Positions 20,694 through 35,120 of a stretch of DNA of 64,000 bases are shown here, one piece after another. The translations under genes and the position numbers were made by a program. Origin of the DNA: Malaya genurostris (taxonomy: Eukaryota; Arthropoda; Insecta; Diptera; Culicidae); assembly GCF_030247185.1 (NCBI RefSeq), contig NC_080571.1, forward strand, positions 144,063,191-144,127,190, given 5' to 3'. Numbering within the stretch: position 1 is the stretch's first letter; each line of letters begins with the position of its first letter. The notes below the pieces were generated by a model. That model was given only the letters and a program-made list of their open reading frames with translations. It was not told the DNA's origin and ran no database searches.

Positions 20694-21849
20694 TTACAAA
20701 GCGGACTTTATGTGTGAAATACATAACCTTTTGAACTCCACCAATGTCGCTGCGCGTTTGATTTCTCTTGGCATCGAATTGAAAAAACTTATTCCCTTGT
20801 ACAACAATGAGTTTTGCGATCTGGCTAACAGAAAGCTTGGTGTTCTAGCATCAGATGCGTTTCTAGTATTGTACCTATGCAAATCAGTTCCTATTTCAAT
20901 TCGATCACACAAATATCGAGGCAGCATGCCGTCTAATATCTTGAAAATAAATACCATGGTTAAGTAATAAATTCTCTGTTTCACTGAAAGCCATTGTAAT
21001 GCGTTCAGTAGAAAACCTGACGAGGTATATCTACTACATTTTAGAATTAATCGCATGATTTTATTTTGCAGTCGCTGTAATCTCAAGATTTGTGTGTTAT
21101 TAGCAAGAAACAGAATGGATGGGCAAAAGTCAATGTGTGGTTAAATGACTGTTTTATACAAAAGAATCTTACTATGGGTCGTTAAGTCATTTTTCAAACG
21201 ACATAATACACCATACTTTTTGGCAATCTTCTTGATGACGTTATTGATATGAGATTTGAATGTTAACTTTTCATCAATTATGACTCCAAGATACTTCATT
21301 TCTCTAACGCTATCAATAGTTTCACCATCAATTTCCACATTGGCGTCATGACCGGTGCTAACAGAAGAAATAACCATATATTTAGTTTTCGCGACGTTTA
21401 GTTTCAGTTGCTTAAATTTTAACCATCGAACCAGCGAACTTAGATCCTCGTTTAATCGTAATGAACAGAACAGTATCATCAGCAAACAAATTTATATCAC
21501 AGAAACGTAAAACTCGCTTCATATCATTAATATACATAATAAATAGAATATGACCTAACACACTTCCCTGAGGCACACCAAGTGAATTACCGAGGGAACT
21601 AGACACTACATCGTTAAAAACAGTCTTTTGAGATCTACCACATAAATAGTTTTCAAACCATTCATGTGCCATTCCCCCGATGCCAAAACGCCGTAATGTC
21701 TGCAACAATAAAGGTCTTGAAATTGTTTCAAAGGCTCTCTTCAGATCCAAGAACACAGCAAAGATACTCTCTTTGGCTTCGATTTTCTCCTTCCATTTTG
21801 CCAATACTAGGTTCAAAGCGGTTTCACAAGAGTGACCCTTACGATGTAA
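20694..21849 (-). pseudogene. CR1-like reverse transcriptase fragment
   Basis: Minus-strand coding for the RT from a piece with HSCETALNLVLAKW, through VFLDLKRAFETISRP, GVPQGSVLGHILFIMYIND and NLFADDTVLF. It then continues after a frame change to the thumb and C-terminal part (KTKYMVISS, KYLGVIIDEKLTF, LQRLQNKIMRLILKC) and stops at 20694. The catalytic FADD is intact. GVPQGSVLG is followed by H where P is usual. Two frame breaks (about 21450 and 21110) make it non-functional. It lacks ORF1, the endonuclease and the N-terminal RT. Confidence 0.88.
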
Positions 21850-21883
21850 ATAATCAAAACACAGGACCGCCTTGCAGTTCATC

Positions 21884-22134
21884 TTCTAACGAAAACAATT
21901 TATTAATAGGTAGATCGGCCATATCATCTTCTTCTAATGGCAGTCTACCTACAAATATTCCTTCAATGCCATTCGCTTCTTTAAATGAAGTCGATTTAGG
22001 CGATATAACTGAAAATATAATGATCTACCTACAATATCAACTTTTTCAAATGATCATCCGAATGAATTCGACTTCAACATTTCGAATCGGATGGCAATTC
22101 GCAAATAATATTATAATGAATTTATAATTTAACA
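21884..22134 (+). other. Jockey inter-ORF region after the CR1 insertion
   Basis: It resumes Jockey sequence with cttctaacgaaaacaattta and gtagatcggccatatcatc. This is a diverged repeat of 19850-19915 rather than a clean continuation. The tail of ORF1 is therefore present twice, once on each side of the CR1 element, which suggests two Jockey copies joined here. Confidence 0.6.
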
Positions 22135-24748
22135 GTGATGTTAAATAAATATTTGAATATTTTAAATTGGAATGCTCGATCTTTGAAATCGAGTGAAGAT
22201 GAATTTTATAATTTTCTCAATGTTCACAAAATTCATATTGCCATTGTGACAGAAACTTTTCTTAAACCAAATGTCAAATTGAAAAGTAATCCACATTATG
22301 TGGTTCATCGATTTGACAGGTTTACTGGAATGGGTGGTGGAGTTGCCATTTTTGTCCAACGGCAAATTAAACATCGAATTTTACCTTCTTTCAATACTAA
22401 AGTTATTGAAAGATTGGGAATCGAAGTTGAAACCATTAATGGAATTTATTTCATCGCTGGAGCATATTTGCCATTTGAATGCACCGGCGAACAATTGAAT
22501 TTCTTTAAAGGCGATTTGCAAAAACTCACAAGATATCGACCGAAATTTTTCGTAATAGGGGACTTAAATGCTAAGCATGTCCAGTGGAATTGTAGGCAAA
22601 ATAACAGTAATGGTAAAATACTTCATAATCAACTCTCAGCTGGTTACTTTACAGTTCTTCATCCCAGTAATCCGACTTGTTTCTCTTCCGTGAAAAAACC
22701 TACAATTGATCTGATTCTAACAGATCAAAGTCACATTTGTAGTGAACCGATTACACATGCTGACTTTGACTCAGATCATCTTCCTGTAACGTTCAGACTT
22801 TCCAATGAAGCTATAATTAATGCAATTAGTTCTATATTCAACTATCATATAGCTAATTGGTTGGATTACAAATCTCACATTGGAAATCATGTGGATCACG
22901 AAACTATTTAGAAAATTCTGCGGACATCGACACATCAATTGATAATTTGAATCATTATATTATCGAAGCTAGAAATCTTTCAGTTCCCAAAGCTAAATTA
23001 AATTCTCCTATCATCGATGATAATCTTCAACTGCTCATTCGGTTGAAGAATGTTCGTCGACGACAATATCAACGTTCGCGTGATCCTGCTCTTAAAAACA
23101 TAGTTAAGAATTTACAAAAAGAAATTAAACATAGATTTACTCTTTTGCGAAATGAAAATTTCGCTAAAGAAGTTGAACAAATTAAACCATATTCTAAACC
23201 TTTCTGGAAACTTTCTAAGGTTCTTAAGAAACCTCAGAAACCAATTCCTGCTCTCAAGGAAGGAAATCCAATACTTCTTACAAATGGCGAACAGCTCAAA
23301 AACTTGCTCAGCAGTTCGAGAATGTACACAATTTTAATTTGAACGTTGTGAGTCCTATGGAAAATGAAGTCTCACTGAAATATGATCATATTTCAACCCA
23401 AGTGTTATCACAAGATGACATTATTGAGACGAATTTTGACGAAATTAAATCAATTATTAGGAAACTTAAAAACATGAAGGCTCCTGGTAATGATGGAATT
23501 TTTAATATTCTTATTAAAAATCTTCCCGATGTTGTCTCCTAGTTAAAATTTTCAGCAAGTGTTTTTCATTAGCTTACTTCCCAAAAAAATGGAAAAACGC
23601 TAAAATAATTTCTATCCTCAAACGTGATAAAAACCCAGCAGAAACATCAAGTTATCGACCAATTAGCTTACTTTCTTCTATCAGTAAACTTTTTGAATGT
23701 CTCATATAAATGAGAATTAAATTTTTTTACCAGAGCAGTTTGGATTCCGTTATGAACATTCAACTACTCTTCAACTTGTCAGAGTAACGAACATGATAAA
23801 AGCAAATAAATCTTCTGGGTTATCCACTGGAGTTGCTCTTCTAGACATAGAAAAAGCATTCGACAGTGTTTGGCACAAAGGTTTAATAGCAAAAATGTCT
23901 GATTTCCAGTTTCCTATATATTTGATCAAAATGATTCAAAATTATTTAACTGATCGTACTCTTCAGGTTAGCTATCAGAATTGTAAATCTGAATTGCTAC
24001 CCGTACGAGCAGGTGTTCCGCAGGGTTCGAGCGTAGCTCCAATCTTGTATAATATTTTCACTTCTGATCTACCAAATCTACCCGTTGGTTGTCAGAAATC
24101 GCTATTCTGTGACGACACAAGTCTGTTAGCCACAGGTAGAAATCTAAGAGTGATCTGCAGTCGCCTACAAAGAAGTTTAAATATTTTCAGTGATTATCTG
24201 TCAAAATGGAAAATTAAACCAAATGCAGCAAAAACGCAATTAGTTATCTTTCCTCATAAGCCAAGAGCTTCTTTTCTTAAACCAAACAATAATCACATTC
24301 TCAAATTGAATGGCTTGGAATTGACATGGTCTGATCAAGCTAAATACTTAGGTTTAACGTATGACAAAAAACTCACTTTCAAGGACCACATTGAAGGAAT
24401 CCAGGCAAAATGTAATAAATATATTCAATGTTATATCCTCTTATAAACAGAAATTCTAAGCTCTGTCTAAAAAACAAATTGTTAATTTATAAACAAATTT
24501 TCAGACCAGCCATGCTTTATGCAGTACCAATTTGGTCAAGTTGTTGTTCCACCAGGAAGAAAACGCTTCAAAGGATTCAGAATAGAATTCTGAAAATGAT
24601 TTTGAAGCGTCCTCCTTGGTTTAGTACAAATGAGTTACACAGACTCACAAATATAGAACCATTAGATGTAATGTTACATAATATTATAAGCAAATTCCGA
24701 CAAAAATCGATGCAATTTTCAATTGAATCGATTCGCTCTCTGTATTAG
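22135..24748 (+). pseudogene. Jockey ORF2 (endonuclease and reverse transcriptase), broken
   Basis: The endonuclease at 22135-22880 is intact in frame: NILNWNARSLKS at the start, TETFLKP, GGGVAIFV, VIGDLNAKHVQWNC and DSDHLPVTF. A frame change follows near 22880. Later pieces carry the linker, the RT with APGNDGIFN (about 23483), SSYRPISLLSSISKLFE (about 23650), VALLDIEKAFDSVWH (about 23830), VPQGSSVAPILYNIFTSDLP and FCDDTSLLA (about 24106, the catalytic box with FCDD for the usual YADD). The C-terminal zinc-less thumb region ends at 24748. Breaks: near 22880, 23340, stop at 23540, about 23700 and about 24440. It belongs to the Jockey clade, with no RNase H, as usual for that clade. Confidence 0.88.
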
Positions 24749-24920
24749 TTAGTAAGTTAGTATATAAGTTCCTTTTCCCCATTACACAATACAAGTAAGT
24801 TTAGAATTTTCCCTAAACAAAAATCTCAGAACTGCGGAAGCATAGGGCTGAAAAGTCACCACTTGTGGCTGAACACCCAATTTAAATCTTTATAATTCAA
24901 TTTAAACTCATATTCCAATA
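24749..24920 (+). other. Jockey 3' UTR region
   Basis: Non-coding. It contains ttataattcaatttaaac repeated loosely and an A-rich patch on the minus strand side. I could not place the exact Jockey 3' end or poly-A tail. Confidence 0.35.
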
Positions 24921-24925
24921 AATAG

Positions 24926-25115
24926 TTATTAAAAAAAATCTACCGCATTTTTTATTTCCATAAAGAGCTTCACGTTGTTTACATATACAAGTACTTTTAG
25001 ATGTTTGAGTAAGAAGGAAATGTCGTTTACGTACAAGATAAAAAGGAGAGGGCCGAAATGTGAACCTTGGAGAACACCTGAAGTGACATTTATTGATTTG
25101 GAGTATGTGTTTTAA
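24926..25115 (-). pseudogene. Reverse transcriptase fragment of a non-LTR element
   Basis: Minus strand reads SGVLQGSHFGPLLFILYVND, the motif around RT block 4, followed by a degraded catalytic box (YVNN where YADD is expected) and KLFMEIKNAVDFF. It is probably the continuation of the minus-strand non-LTR fragment at 26219-27540, separated from it by the family A insertion and by loss of the sequence between. It is non-functional. Confidence 0.75.
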
Positions 25116-25122
25116 TAGGGTA

Positions 25123-26217
25123 CGATTTTTGACTCCCCATCCCCCCTTTGTCACAAATTGTCACAAAAACAAAGACCCCCCACTCCCCTATGTCACATGT
25201 CACGAATTCAAAATAAATAAAATTCATCTCAATACATTCTCAATATGTATGACAAACCATACAAATATGAGGGAAAAATCGATTTATTACAAGCTTACAT
25301 TAGATTAAAAAATATCCCTAAAACTACAAAATCATCGGAAATATTTTATTAATATCAATTATATAAATTAACAACAGTATTTGGTTGGAATTGATGAAAC
25401 ATTTGAATCATCTGTTTTATTTCTCCTAGAGGTAAACAGATATATTATTGTTTTAGGTAAAGAATAATATTTCCTTAGTGTAGCATACAGGGCTGAGAAA
25501 ATAAAGACCAAAACCTCATCAAAACGAGAGCACTGCCGGAGAATCTTTTCATGGTCAGTTGATCAGTGAATTTTAAATCACATCGATCAATATCGGTACT
25601 GATCTTCCGTCACAGTGATTGTGGGTAGTGATTTTGAGCTAAAATGATTCTTGATTTATGTAAGTTCAACCATTGGATGATTCGATAAGCTTTGATGTTG
25701 GTGGAGGAAAATTACCTATGATCAAAATAAGACATGACATGATCTACGTCTGAAATCATTGATCTCCCGCCCTTTTTCAAATGAAGTACAAAGAAATCCT
25801 TATGATATACTATTATCAATTCTAGAAATTCAAATTATTGAAAAAATTGTCAGTGCATAACTTAAGTTAAACCGTTTGAAGGCATCTTTTTCTTTTTACT
25901 CATATTAAGCCAAATTTATTAATTTCGCTAATTTACTCGCTCCTCCGTGCACTTTTGCTGATCACAACAGAAATGATTTCCTGCATCATTTATTTTCGAA
26001 TTTACAGCAAGAAGCTTTTACATCAACAAATACACGTTTGTTGTGGAGATTTTTTCAAGAAATAGGGCAAAGCACTAATATAATTAGGTATTTCAAAAAT
26101 GCGCTCATTGAAAATATTGGACGTCACATTCCAAGAACCCTTTCCTCTGTCACAAAAGGTCACGTTTTATGAAACACCCCTTCCCCTTGCGGCGTGACGT
26201 CTTTTATGGACAGCCCC
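25123..26217 (-). mobile_element. Family A element (copy 3), one end truncated
   Basis: It ends at 26217 with ggacagcccc followed by TTA. The other end begins at cgatttttgactccccatcc, about 45 bp short of the terminal repeat. It sits in the minus-strand non-LTR fragment, after codons reading SDSKSDIRK. The rightmost 335 bp (25883-26217) are the outermost part of the palindrome arm. Confidence 0.85.
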
Positions 26218-26218
26218 T

Positions 26219-27540
26219 TACGTATGTCTGATTTTGAGTCTGATCTAAAGATCGGTTCTAAGAAAGAGGATTTCCATGTTTCTGGAAATATTACTGTTCT
26301 TAGAGATATGTTGAAGAGATGGTGTAATGGTGTTGTGAGTTCAGTAGCTAATTGTTTAAAAAATATTAGTGCTATTCCATCATCCCTTTGCTGCGTTGAA
26401 GGAAAAGTAGTGCCGTTCACGTTTTGTTTTGGCATGTGATGTATATATTTCTTGGAAAATATTTGCAAATTACAAATTTCAGTGCTAATATTTCCAGTAG
26501 TTCCGTCTAGGTTCCTCTGTAAAGGAAGGTTGTTATTCTTCAGTTTTGAATTAACATAGCTAAAAAAAATTTTAGGATGCTCTTTGATTTCGCTTTCCAC
26601 TTTAAGAGTATATGCTTCGTGCGCCGAGTTGATTGATATTTTCAGGTCATTGCAAATATACAGGTAGTTTTGTAGATTGAATACACTTTTATCTTTTCTA
26701 CAAGCCTTTAAGCTTTATATTTTTCAGGCATCACAATTGCGGGTAGAACCAGACAGGCAATTTGGTATTGTGGCTTCTTCTTCTTCTTCTTCTTTTTACA
26801 GGTACAATTTCCGAAATTAAGTTGTTAAAAATTAGAGAGAATTTTTCCACTTCTTCATTGACGTTTCCTTGTATACTCAAAATATTTTGCCAGTTTAATG
26901 TATTTAGTCTACGTTTTGCTTTTTCGAAATTTGTTTTGTGGTATTCCGGCACTTCCTCGAATTCTATTTCGTTAGGGAGAGACATGTTATGCATAAAGAT
27001 GGAGTATTCAATTGCTGTGTGAAATGCTTCATTTTTGCAGAGTGGATTTGGTGAGACATTCACACAGAAGTCTTCGGTACAGTTTGTGAAAAGAAGATCA
27101 AGATATGAATTTGGTTTGTTTTTCACCGAATTAATTTGATTCAAGCCGAATAAAGAAACTTTGTCGAAAAGAAATTGTAGTGTTTCATTTTCTCCTGCAA
27201 TTGGAAGCAGAAAGGATTCCAATGTTGTCGTATGAAAAATCAGCACTCACTGCAATGAAGACTACACCTCCAGATTTTTTGTTGGATACTGCTAAGTAAC
27301 GTTATGGTTATTTCCAAAAATTTCTTCGCATTTTACGCTTTCGTCCCAACAACTTCCAGTTTCAAGAATAACTGAGAAAGAAGATGATAAAATATTTTGT
27401 TGAATTTCCTTCATTTTGGCTGGGCTTTTCATGCAATTGAAATTCTGACAGTAGACAAGAATTTCATTCGCATTCTGTGGGGAATGCGAAGAAATTTTAG
27501 GATTTGAATAAAGTGTAGTGTCACTTACGTCATTATACGT
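26219..27540 (-). pseudogene. Non-LTR retrotransposon fragment: endonuclease and RT start (left-arm copy)
   Basis: Minus strand. The endonuclease begins near 27475 (EILVYCQNFNCMKSP, with YCQN in the usual YYQN place), then ETGSCWDESV, a break, NSYLDLLFTNCTED and an RT linker. Next comes PLHHLFNISLRTVIFPETWK and FRSDSKSDIRK, where a family A element interrupts it. It resembles insect Jockey/CR1-type ORF2 proteins, but the clade is not assigned. The mirror copy is at 31021-32343. It is broken in several frames. Confidence 0.75.
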
Positions 27541-29332
<1,792 letters not shown>

Positions 29333-31020
29333 GGTATTCAATGCTAACTCTTAAATGGAAAAGGTTGGTATGGAACCGTGAATAAGCGCATTGCGCGAAG
29401 TCGTTCTGAATTATTTACCTTGCACATTTACGAGTTAATTACTTGATTTGTACCACCTCTTGTATTCGGTATGGGTGTTTTTGTATTGATATATACTCAA
29501 TCGCGGCGCTTGATTCAATCACGAATATTCTTGTTTCAATATGTTTCCTTAGGTACATGGTAATGCTCATAGTAGCTGATGCAATAAGTTGATAGAGGCT
29601 ATTAAAAGTGTCGTGGAAATTATGCTTCTACCATATTTGTGTCGTATGATATATAGCGGATTAAAATTCTTGGAAGATACTAGAATATTCATAAGAATAG
29701 ATATATGAATTATCTTGAGATAAAATTAAGGGTGTTGCATGCCCCCTTACTTTCTGAGCTTGATGATACTTTGAAGAGTTATCATCAGGTTGATTGCGAG
29801 GGTAATAAATAAAATGGGAATATTGTTGGAATTTTATATTTAATCTCTGAGGTTGCCAAAACATTGCTTCGTTTTCTGTTTGAATTTTTAGATCTGCTAA
29901 ATATAGCTGTGTTCTTCAGTGTTTTCAAATGAGTTCGTTGTGTCCTAATGTATACGCTCATTAGTTTTTTTTTAACCTTACGATGGCCATATCGTGTGCT
30001 TCCATTCCAGTCCCAGTTCCACCTTATAGTCACTGTTTGTGCCTTATCTCTGGGGTGATCGAACGATTGCTAGTCTCGGACTATGGGTACCGTGTTGAAA
30101 AATATCTCGATGAATATTCTCCGATTTATTGACCATAGTTTAAGAATTACTCGCTGTCTCGTTGGAGTTCTGGGTGTCATCGATATTACTTCATTATTCC
30201 GTACAATGTATCGAGGCTTCTAACGTATCTTCAAAATGTTTCATTCGATTTCGTGGTTGTTTTCTCCGTAATATTTTACATCGTGTTGGATTAAACAATA
30301 AACATTAAATTTTTTATGCTTGTTCGTGGCATCCAGTTGAGCTTTGATGATGCCCACTGAGCAAAAACACGGGGTAGCACCTTGTACTGTTGTGGCACAC
30401 CCGCGCAGATCATTTTTAACGGTGTCGACTGCGTTTACTTCCTTCTTGTCTTATTGCTTGTAAAACATGCGATAGCACTTTGGACTGTTGTGGCACACCC
30501 CCGAAAGTCTTCTATAACTGTGTCGCCTACGTTCACTTCAATTCGTTATCATGGTCTCCAATATCGGATATACACTTTTTTTTCTCTTGTGTTCATTATT
30601 CCGACATCTTGATGGTTCCACAGTACCCTTTGTCTTCAAATTGTCAACGCATTCGACCACACCCTCTCGTTCTCTTAAGTAGCTTAGCTATGCTACCGAC
30701 ATCCTTCCTTCTTGCACGACCGCGATGAATACGTTGGGTGAATACGTTTTCCAGGGCTCCGATTTAGTTTACAAATAATCTCCTAATAAACTTGCATACG
30801 CATAGCTGTAACTTGTATCTTGTAACACCTGATCACCTCCTACGAATCTTCATCGAAGTCGATCAGGAATATGGAATGAAACCTAAGGAAGCGCTTGCTG
30901 ACCTGGACTCTTATGGGAAATTTTTAACAAGTGAACACATTCGCCGACTCTAACTAATCCGGGAAGCCGAACACAATTTTACAGGGCCGAATTTATGGGA
31001 CGCCCTCTATTGCGGTAGTA

Positions 31021-32343
31021 ACGTATAATGACGTAAGTGACACTACACTTTATTCAAATCCTAAAATTTCTTCGCATTCCCCACAGAATGCGAATGAAAT
31101 TCTTGTCTACTGTCAGAATTTCAATTGCATGAAAAGCCCAGCCAAAATGAAGGAAATTCAACAAAATATTTTATCATCTTCTTTCTCAGTTATTCTTGAA
31201 ACTGGAAGTTGTTGGGACGAAAGCGTAAAATGCGAAGAAATTTTTGGAAATAACCATAACGTTACTTAGCAGTATCCAACAAAAAATCTGGAGGTGTAGT
31301 CTTCATTGCAGTGAGTGCTGATTTTTCATACGACAACATTGGAATCCTTTCTGCTTCCAATTGCAGGAGAAAATGAAACACTACAATTTCTTTTCGACAA
31401 AGTTTCTTTATTCGGCTTGAATCAAATTAATTCGGTGAAAAACAAACCAAATTCATATCTTGATCTTCTTTTCACAAACTGTACCGAAGACTTCTGTGTG
31501 AATGTCTCACCAAATCCACTCTGCAAAAATGAAGCATTTCACACAGCAATTGAATACTCCATCTTTATGCATAACATGTCTCTCCCTAACGAAATAGAAT
31601 TCGAGGAAGTGCCGGAATACCACAAAACAAATTTCGAAAAAGCAAAACGTAGACTAAATACATTAAACTGGCAAAATATTTTGAGTATACAAGGAAACGT
31701 CAATGAAGAAGTGGAAAAATTCTCTCTAATTTTTAACAACTTAATTTCGGAAATTGTACCTGTAAAAAGAAGAAGAAGAAGAAGAAGCCACAATACCAAA
31801 TTGCCTGTCTGGTTCTACCCGCAATTGTGATGCCTGAAAAATATAAAGCTTAAAGGCTTGTAGAAAAGATAAAAGTGTATTCAATCTACAAAACTACCTG
31901 TATATTTGCAATGACCTGAAAATATCAATCAACTCGGCGCACGAAGCATATACTCTTAAAGTGGAAAGCGAAATCAAAGAGCATCCTAAAATTTTTTTTA
32001 GCTATGTTAATTCAAAACTGAAGAATAACAACCTTCCTTTACAGAGGAACCTAGACGGAACTACTGGAAATATTAGCACTGAAATTTGTAATTTGCAAAT
32101 ATTTTCCAAGAAATATATACATCACATGCCAAAACAAAACGTGAACGGCACTACTTTTCCTTCAACGCAGCAAAGGGATGATGGAATAGCACTAATATTT
32201 TTTAAACAATTAGCTACTGAACTCACAACACCATTACACCATCTCTTCAACATATCTCTAAGAACAGTAATATTTCCAGAAACATGGAAATCCTCTTTCT
32301 TAGAACCGATCTTTAGATCAGACTCAAAATCAGACATACGTAA
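31021..32343 (+). pseudogene. Non-LTR retrotransposon fragment (right-arm copy)
   Basis: Plus-strand mirror of 26219-27540 with the same breaks: the endonuclease start at about 31090, a stop near 31267, an open frame 31315-31830, and the RT start 31961-32340. Because the arms are identical, the lesions existed before the inverted duplication (or before the assembly error, if it is one). It is interrupted by family A at 32344. Confidence 0.75.
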
Positions 32344-32678
32344 GGGGCTGTCCATAAAAGACGTCACGCCGCAAGGGGAAGGGGTGTTTCATAAAACGTG
32401 ACCTTTTGTGACAGAGGAAAGGGTTCTTGGAATGTGACGTCCAATATTTTCAATGAGCGCATTTTTGAAATACCTAATTATATTAGTGCTTTGCCCTATT
32501 TCTTGAAAAAATCTCCACAACAAACGTGTATTTGTTGATGTAAAAGCTTCTTGCTGTAAATTCGAAAATAAATGATGCAGGAAATCATTTCTGTTGTGAT
32601 CAGCAAAAGTGCACGGAGGAGCGAGTAAATTAGCGAAATTAATAAATTTGGCTTAATATGAGTAAAAAGAAAAAGATG
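32344..32678 (+). mobile_element. Family A element (copy 4), left end only
   Basis: It starts with ggggctgtccataaaagac after taa (32341-32343) and stops at the palindrome edge 32678. It is the mirror of 25883-26217, not an independent insertion. Confidence 0.9.
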
Positions 32679-33157
<479 letters not shown>

Positions 33158-33204
33158 GTTGAAACGTATACAATATTTGGTTAGGCAGCAGTATTTTGAT
33201 TAAA

Positions 33205-34898
33205 AAACGTGTTTAATCCACCTAGCAGTGAGATGATACCTTTTTTTATCAATCCGCATGTGTTTTTGCATGAATATTCTTCGGTGTTTAAGTTTTCATG
33301 ACATTATTTTAATGTCAAAACTGCAAATCGGATCGAATTTGAATTTAGAAGTGTGATAATCGATTAAACATGCCATGATATGTAAGTTCCACTTTAGAGT
33401 TTGCAGTAATTTAAGGTACTTCCAGAGTCGGTATTCAGGAACCAGCATAACCCAAACCGATTCGTATGGCCATATGACGAATAAATTACAACAGTTTTGA
33501 GTCCAACTTTGAAGCTTTTCGGGATTGTCATCTTCTATATCGGTTTGAATTTTGAAAAATTCATCATCATGTTATTCTAGAACCGGAAGTCATAATTGGA
33601 TAAAATTAATTAATTTTTGTATATAAGTTTATTTTAATTTGAATTTTTGTTTCTGAAATTTGATTAGGCTTTTTTTGAGAAAACGATTGAGCATTGAGAA
33701 ACGATTTTATACTGGAACCGGAATTCGAAAATTCGTATGGCCGAAGTCAGATAAATTCACCTGAGTAGCTGTATAGTTTACATTTGATTCAAAATATTTG
33801 AAAATCAGTGAAGACATCTTTGAGAAATCATAGCACGAATTAAATTTTTAGGTGCCTTCTGAATCGACAACTAAATACCACTAAAACTGAAAAAAGTTAA
33901 TTTTTTATCGACTATCCAAATCTGCTAACCCGATAAACCTGATTAATTTATGTGGAATAGACATTTTTATACCAATCACCCTGTATCCCTGAAACCGGAA
34001 GTTGGATCTGACTGAAAAGCAAGATGTTTCATTTGAATCTTAGATCGGTTCAGCCATCTACGAGAAGAATGAGTTACACAATTTTGATTTCGTTTCACAT
34101 ATCATCCTGTAGTTCCGGAACCAGAGGTCGGAACCAAATATAATTCAGGAACTTTGTTTGGGAGCATACGACTTTTCGTATGAATCTGAATTGGTAGAAA
34201 AAAAAATTTCCGAGAAAATTGAGTGAAATTATTTGTCACACACGCATTTGTTGATCTCAACGAACTGATTCGAATGGTATATGGATGTTATGTTCTTCCA
34301 GCATTTATTGCTGTAAGTAGTTTAAAACAATATAATTAAAAAAAATTCTGCCATTATGTGGTTTATATATGTCATATTCGAACGATTATGTTGCCAAAAA
34401 CGAGCCGTGCTAAAATCGGTCCAAGGCTAAATGTCATGAAAAATAATGCTGTACACAGTCACAGTCTGGTACTTAGAAACAATTGTATGTAACAGTATAA
34501 AAAATCGTGTTTTCCGTGGCTCTCAAACATTTGTTTGTTATATAGTGCTCAAAACTCCTACTGCTGGAATAGGGGGAAAAGTCGTTTACCCAAAAATTTC
34601 GATATCTCCGTTAAAAATGGACGGATTTTAACAATCTATGGCTTGTTGGATAGCTATTACCGTACGGAATCTAAGTCTCAAAACATATTCTGTTTTCAAG
34701 GTCAATTGTGCCAGAGTCTGTCAAAAAACTGAAAATTTTGAAATAAAACTTCGTATAACTCAAAAAGTAAACATCCGATCTCAAAACCATTCAATAGCGT
34801 TCTGGGTGACGGAAAGACCTTTCATTTGCGACTAGTTTGATTAAAATCGGTCCAGCCATCTCTGAGATCTCGACCTCTTAGTTGACAACACACATACA

Positions 34899-34986
<88 letters not shown>

Positions 34987-35120
34987 CACGGACATTTGCT
35001 CAGTTCGTCGAGCTGAATCGATTGGTATATGTCATTCGGCCCTCCGGGCCTCGGAAAAATTTTCTAAAGATTGAGCGAATTCTATACCTATTTTTTATAT
35101 ATATAAAAGAAGGTAAAAAG
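33205..35120 (-). mobile_element. Mosquito dispersed repeat, reverse copy (family D)
   Basis: Non-coding. It begins near taatccacctagcagtgag and ends near tatataaaagaaggtaaaaag, the reverse of the ends seen at 45564-46813. It carries the family words in diverged form (accggaagt, cattcggccctccgggcc, tcagttcgtcgagctgaatcg) and a (CA)n tract at 34885-34990. No open frame of interest. Copies or parts of family D also lie at 38-40, 42, 45.5-46.8, 58.6-59.2 and 62.6-63.2 kb. Confidence 0.7.
34885..34990. repeat. (CA)n microsatellite inside family D repeat
   Basis: About 100 bp of CA with a catacata interruption. It occupies the same place as the (GT)n in the forward copy at 45680-45790, so the dinucleotide tract is part of the repeat family. 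Confidence 0.95.

Larger units (their letters stand above)
19963..21849 (-). mobile_element. CR1-like non-LTR element, 5'-truncated copy inside Jockey
   Basis: Minus-strand insertion. Its 3' end is at about 19963 with a short (CAT)n tail (gatgatgatgatg on the plus strand), and its 5' truncation is at about 21849. It matches the near-complete CR1-like element at 43.7-58.4 kb over the RT (to 55353) and 3' UTR. 5' truncation is the usual result of target-primed reverse transcription. The 3' UTR here reads through aataatatgtataaac without the long TA tract found in the other copy. Confidence 0.88.
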
